A stretch of 64,000 nt of DNA from the NCBI RefSeq assembly GCF_003515945.1, contig NZ_QWLM01000003.1, positions 186,001-250,000 of the forward strand, written 5' to 3'. How positions within the stretch are numbered: the stretch's first letter is position 1; the number at the start of each line of letters is the position of its first letter. Position numbers and translations under genes: made by a program. Source of the stretch: Dermacoccus abyssi. Its GTDB lineage: Bacteria > Actinomycetota > Actinomycetes > Actinomycetales > Dermatophilaceae. Of this stretch, positions 62,281 to 64,000 are shown piece by piece. The notes below the pieces were generated by a model. That model searched no databases, was not told the DNA's origin, and was given only the letters and a program-made list of their open reading frames with translations.

Positions 62281-63789
62281 TCAGTTCTCCTGGTAGGCGA
62301 TCGTCGCCATCATCCCGGCCTCGCCGTGGTAGACGTTGTGGCAATGGGTCAACCACCGGCCGGGGTTGTCGGCGTCGAACTCGACGCGCAGCGTCGTGCC
62401 GGGCAGGACGATCGAGGTGTCCTTGCGCGGCCCGCCGCCGGGAAGCTGGTAGGTGTGCCCGTGCAGGTGCATCGGGTGCCACATCGTCGTCGAGTTCTTG
62501 AACTCGAGGGCGACCCTTTCCCCGTCGACGATGCCGAGGGCGTCGCGCATCGGCTGGTCCATGTCCATGCGCTTGCCGTTGATCGCCCAGTCGTACTTCT
62601 CCATGCCTCCGGACAGATCGAGAGTGAGCGTGCGGTCGACGCCGCGCTTGGGAAGAGCGACCTTGCTCGCCGCCCTGAGATCGGCCGCTGTGGCGGGGCT
62701 CTTCGTCTGCGGCAGCTTCGCGCTCTTCGACGGGGCCGACCCGGATCCGGTGCGCAGGACGGCGAGGGCCTGGTCCTGCTTCCCCAGGGCCTCGGCGACG
62801 ACGGCGAACGCGCCGTCGCCGGCGGTGATGACCGCGTCGTAGCGCTCGCCCATGCCGAGCACGACGCTCTCGGCCTCATGGGGCTCGACCGGGAAGCCGT
62901 CGGTGTGGGTGATCGTCAGCTGGTGCTCGGCGACGCCGAAGCGGAAGGCGGTGTCGCCGCCGGCGTTGATGATCCGTAGCCTGATCTTCTCGCCCGGTTT
63001 CGCCGTGAAGGTCTGCGGGTCGTTCGCTGGCTTCCCGTTGATCAGGTACAGCGGGTAGTAGACGTCGCCGGCGTCGCCGCCGAGCAGCGGGGAGGTCGCT
63101 CCCATGAGGGTGTTGCCCATCCGCATCGGCCCCATGTCCATGCCGCCGTGGTCCATCATCCCCTTCTCGAGCTCGGCGAGGACCTCGTCCGGTGTCGTGG
63201 TGACGCCGTCGAGCCAGTCGTCCAGGACGATGACCCACTCCTTGTCGTAGTCGGCCTTCTCGTTCGGGTCGTCGATGATCAGCGGCGCGTACAGGCCGCG
63301 GTCGAGCTGGGTGCCGACGTGCGGGTGGAACCAGAACGTGCCCGGCTCGGGGAGCGTGAACTCGTAGGAGAAGGTCTCGCCCGGCCCGACGGGCTGCTGG
63401 GTGAGGCTCGGCACGCCGTCCATGTCGTTGCGCAGCGCGAGGCCGTGCCAGTGCACGGTGGTCGGGTCGGGGAGATGGTTGGTGAGGGCGACCTTCAGGG
63501 TGTCTCCGACGTTGCCGCGCAGGGGCTCGGTCGCCGAGGTTCCGCGGTAGACCCAGGTCTTGGCCGCCTTTCCGCCGAGGTCGAGGGTGACCGGTTCGGC
63601 GGTCAGTGCGCGCTGCACGACCGTGCCGGTGCGGCGGCGCTTGGCCTCGGCCGCGGTGACCGCGGCGCTGTCGGGCCGGACGAACGAGGTCGTCTTCTTG
63701 GTGGTGGAGCTGCAGCCGGCGAGGCCGGCGGCGGTGAGGGCCACTGCGCTGACGGACAGGAACTGGCGGCGGTTCAGGCTGGAGTGCAT
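62281..63789 (-). CDS. Multicopper oxidase, Tat-exported lipoprotein
   Basis: A 502-residue three-cupredoxin-domain oxidase. The twin-arginine motif 'NRRQFLSVSA' (6-15) is followed by a lipobox LAGC with Cys26, so the mature protein is a surface lipoprotein exported folded. Copper ligands: HWHG (113-116), HPH (155-157), 'HPMHLHGH', and 'HCHNVYHGEAGM' for the T1/T2/T3 centres. A Met/Gly/Asp-rich loop ('HGGMDMGPMRMGN') resembles the methionine-rich copper-binding inserts of CueO. It likely oxidises Cu(I) or phenolic substrates outside the membrane. Confidence 0.92.
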   Translation of the reverse strand: MHSSLNRRQFLSVSAVALTAAGLAGCSSTTKKTTSFVRPDSAAVTAAEAKRRRTGTVVQRALTAEPVTLDLGGKAAKTWVYRGTSATEPLRGNVGDTLKVALTNHLPDPTTVHWHGLALRNDMDGVPSLTQQPVGPGETFSYEFTLPEPGTFWFHPHVGTQLDRGLYAPLIIDDPNEKADYDKEWVIVLDDWLDGVTTTPDEVLAELEKGMMDHGGMDMGPMRMGNTLMGATSPLLGGDAGDVYYPLYLINGKPANDPQTFTAKPGEKIRLRIINAGGDTAFRFGVAEHQLTITHTDGFPVEPHEAESVVLGMGERYDAVITAGDGAFAVVAEALGKQDQALAVLRTGSGSAPSKSAKLPQTKSPATAADLRAASKVALPKRGVDRTLTLDLSGGMEKYDWAINGKRMDMDQPMRDALGIVDGERVALEFKNSTTMWHPMHLHGHTYQLPGGGPRKDTSIVLPGTTLRVEFDADNPGRWLTHCHNVYHGEAGMMATIAYQEN

Positions 63790-64000
63790 GGGTGATGTCC
63801 TTCTGGGTCGATGGTGAGCGGTGCCACGGCATCGAGCCGATGCGCTCGACGATCACGAGTGATCGGAGGCGCAGGGCTGCCTGGACCCGGAAGAGGGGCC
63901 AGCGTTCTGGGATACGGTGTCGTGGCAGGCACGGCAGGGTTTTGGACTCGCCGAGATGGCTGATTGAAGAGCGCCGCATCGGCGCTCCTCCGTGCTCACG
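63790..64000 (-). promoter_or_regulatory. Upstream region of the multicopper oxidase gene
   Basis: No gene was seen. CGATCAC-GA-GTGATCG (63850-63865) is a perfect inverted repeat that could bind a regulator. A GAGCGCCG/CGGCGCTC hairpin (63969-63976 with 63980-63987) near the window edge is probably the terminator of a gene outside. Confidence 0.5.

Overview
The window is high-GC DNA from an actinomycete, most likely a member of the Micrococcales close to Dermacoccus and its relatives (inference from gene order and protein style; no marker was searched). The housekeeping order is typical of Actinomycetota: rpsB-tsf / pyrH-frr-cdsA-rlmN; rpsP-khpA-rimM-trmD-rplS-lepB-rnhB-DUF2469-yraN-comM-dprA-xerC; smc-ftsY-amtB-glnK-glnD-ffh. 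No rRNA, tRNA or CRISPR array was seen.

Layout. 0.1-1 kb: a small membrane protein with a 15-C homopolymer and a winged-helix regulator behind an inverted-repeat operator. 1.2-7.9 kb: sdaA (frameshifted), a saccharopine-dehydrogenase-like oxidoreductase, prpE, a LOG-family protein and purU. 8-14.5 kb: translation and lipid genes (rlmN, cdsA, frr, pyrH, tsf, rpsB) plus a hexose-6-phosphate mutarotase. 14.8-26.9 kb: an aminotransferase, an M23 peptidase and the xerC-to-rpsP block read on the minus strand, in which trmD is fused to a GNAT acetyltransferase domain. 27-32 kb: the glyoxylate shunt (aceA, aceB) with a divergent ramB-type regulator that carries a frameshift. 32-35.2 kb: a quinol-monooxygenase-like protein, a GNAT protein, an amidohydrolase and an alpha/beta hydrolase.

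35.3-45.4 kb is a complete integrated element of about 10.1 kb, the main discovery here. It is bounded by a 43-bp direct repeat (one synonymous mismatch) that is the last 14 codons plus stop of ffh, so it sits in the 3' end of the signal recognition particle gene and keeps Ffh intact. It encodes a tyrosine integrase, a phage P4-type primase/helicase, a WhiB-like factor, an XRE-type regulator, a lipoprotein, an NYN-domain nuclease-like protein with an inserted cysteine cluster, and a chain of small unknown proteins with 1- to 4-base overlaps. It has no capsid, portal, terminase or conjugation genes, so it looks like a phage satellite or a small mobilisable integrative element rather than a prophage.

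45.4-58.3 kb holds ffh, glnD, glnK, amtB, ftsY, smc and map. Phased half-sites resembling GlnR boxes lie upstream of amtB, and an unusual array of short repeats lies between ffh and glnD. At 58.9 kb only the zinc-finger tail of a mutM gene remains. Beyond it lies probably acquired DNA: a TetR repressor, a divergent 14-helix drug exporter with an operator and a short leader ORF, and a Tat-exported multicopper oxidase lipoprotein.

Three single-base frame disruptions (sdaA, ramB and an element gene) and a C15 run mean that some breaks could be sequencing errors. They are annotated as such rather than as firm pseudogenes.
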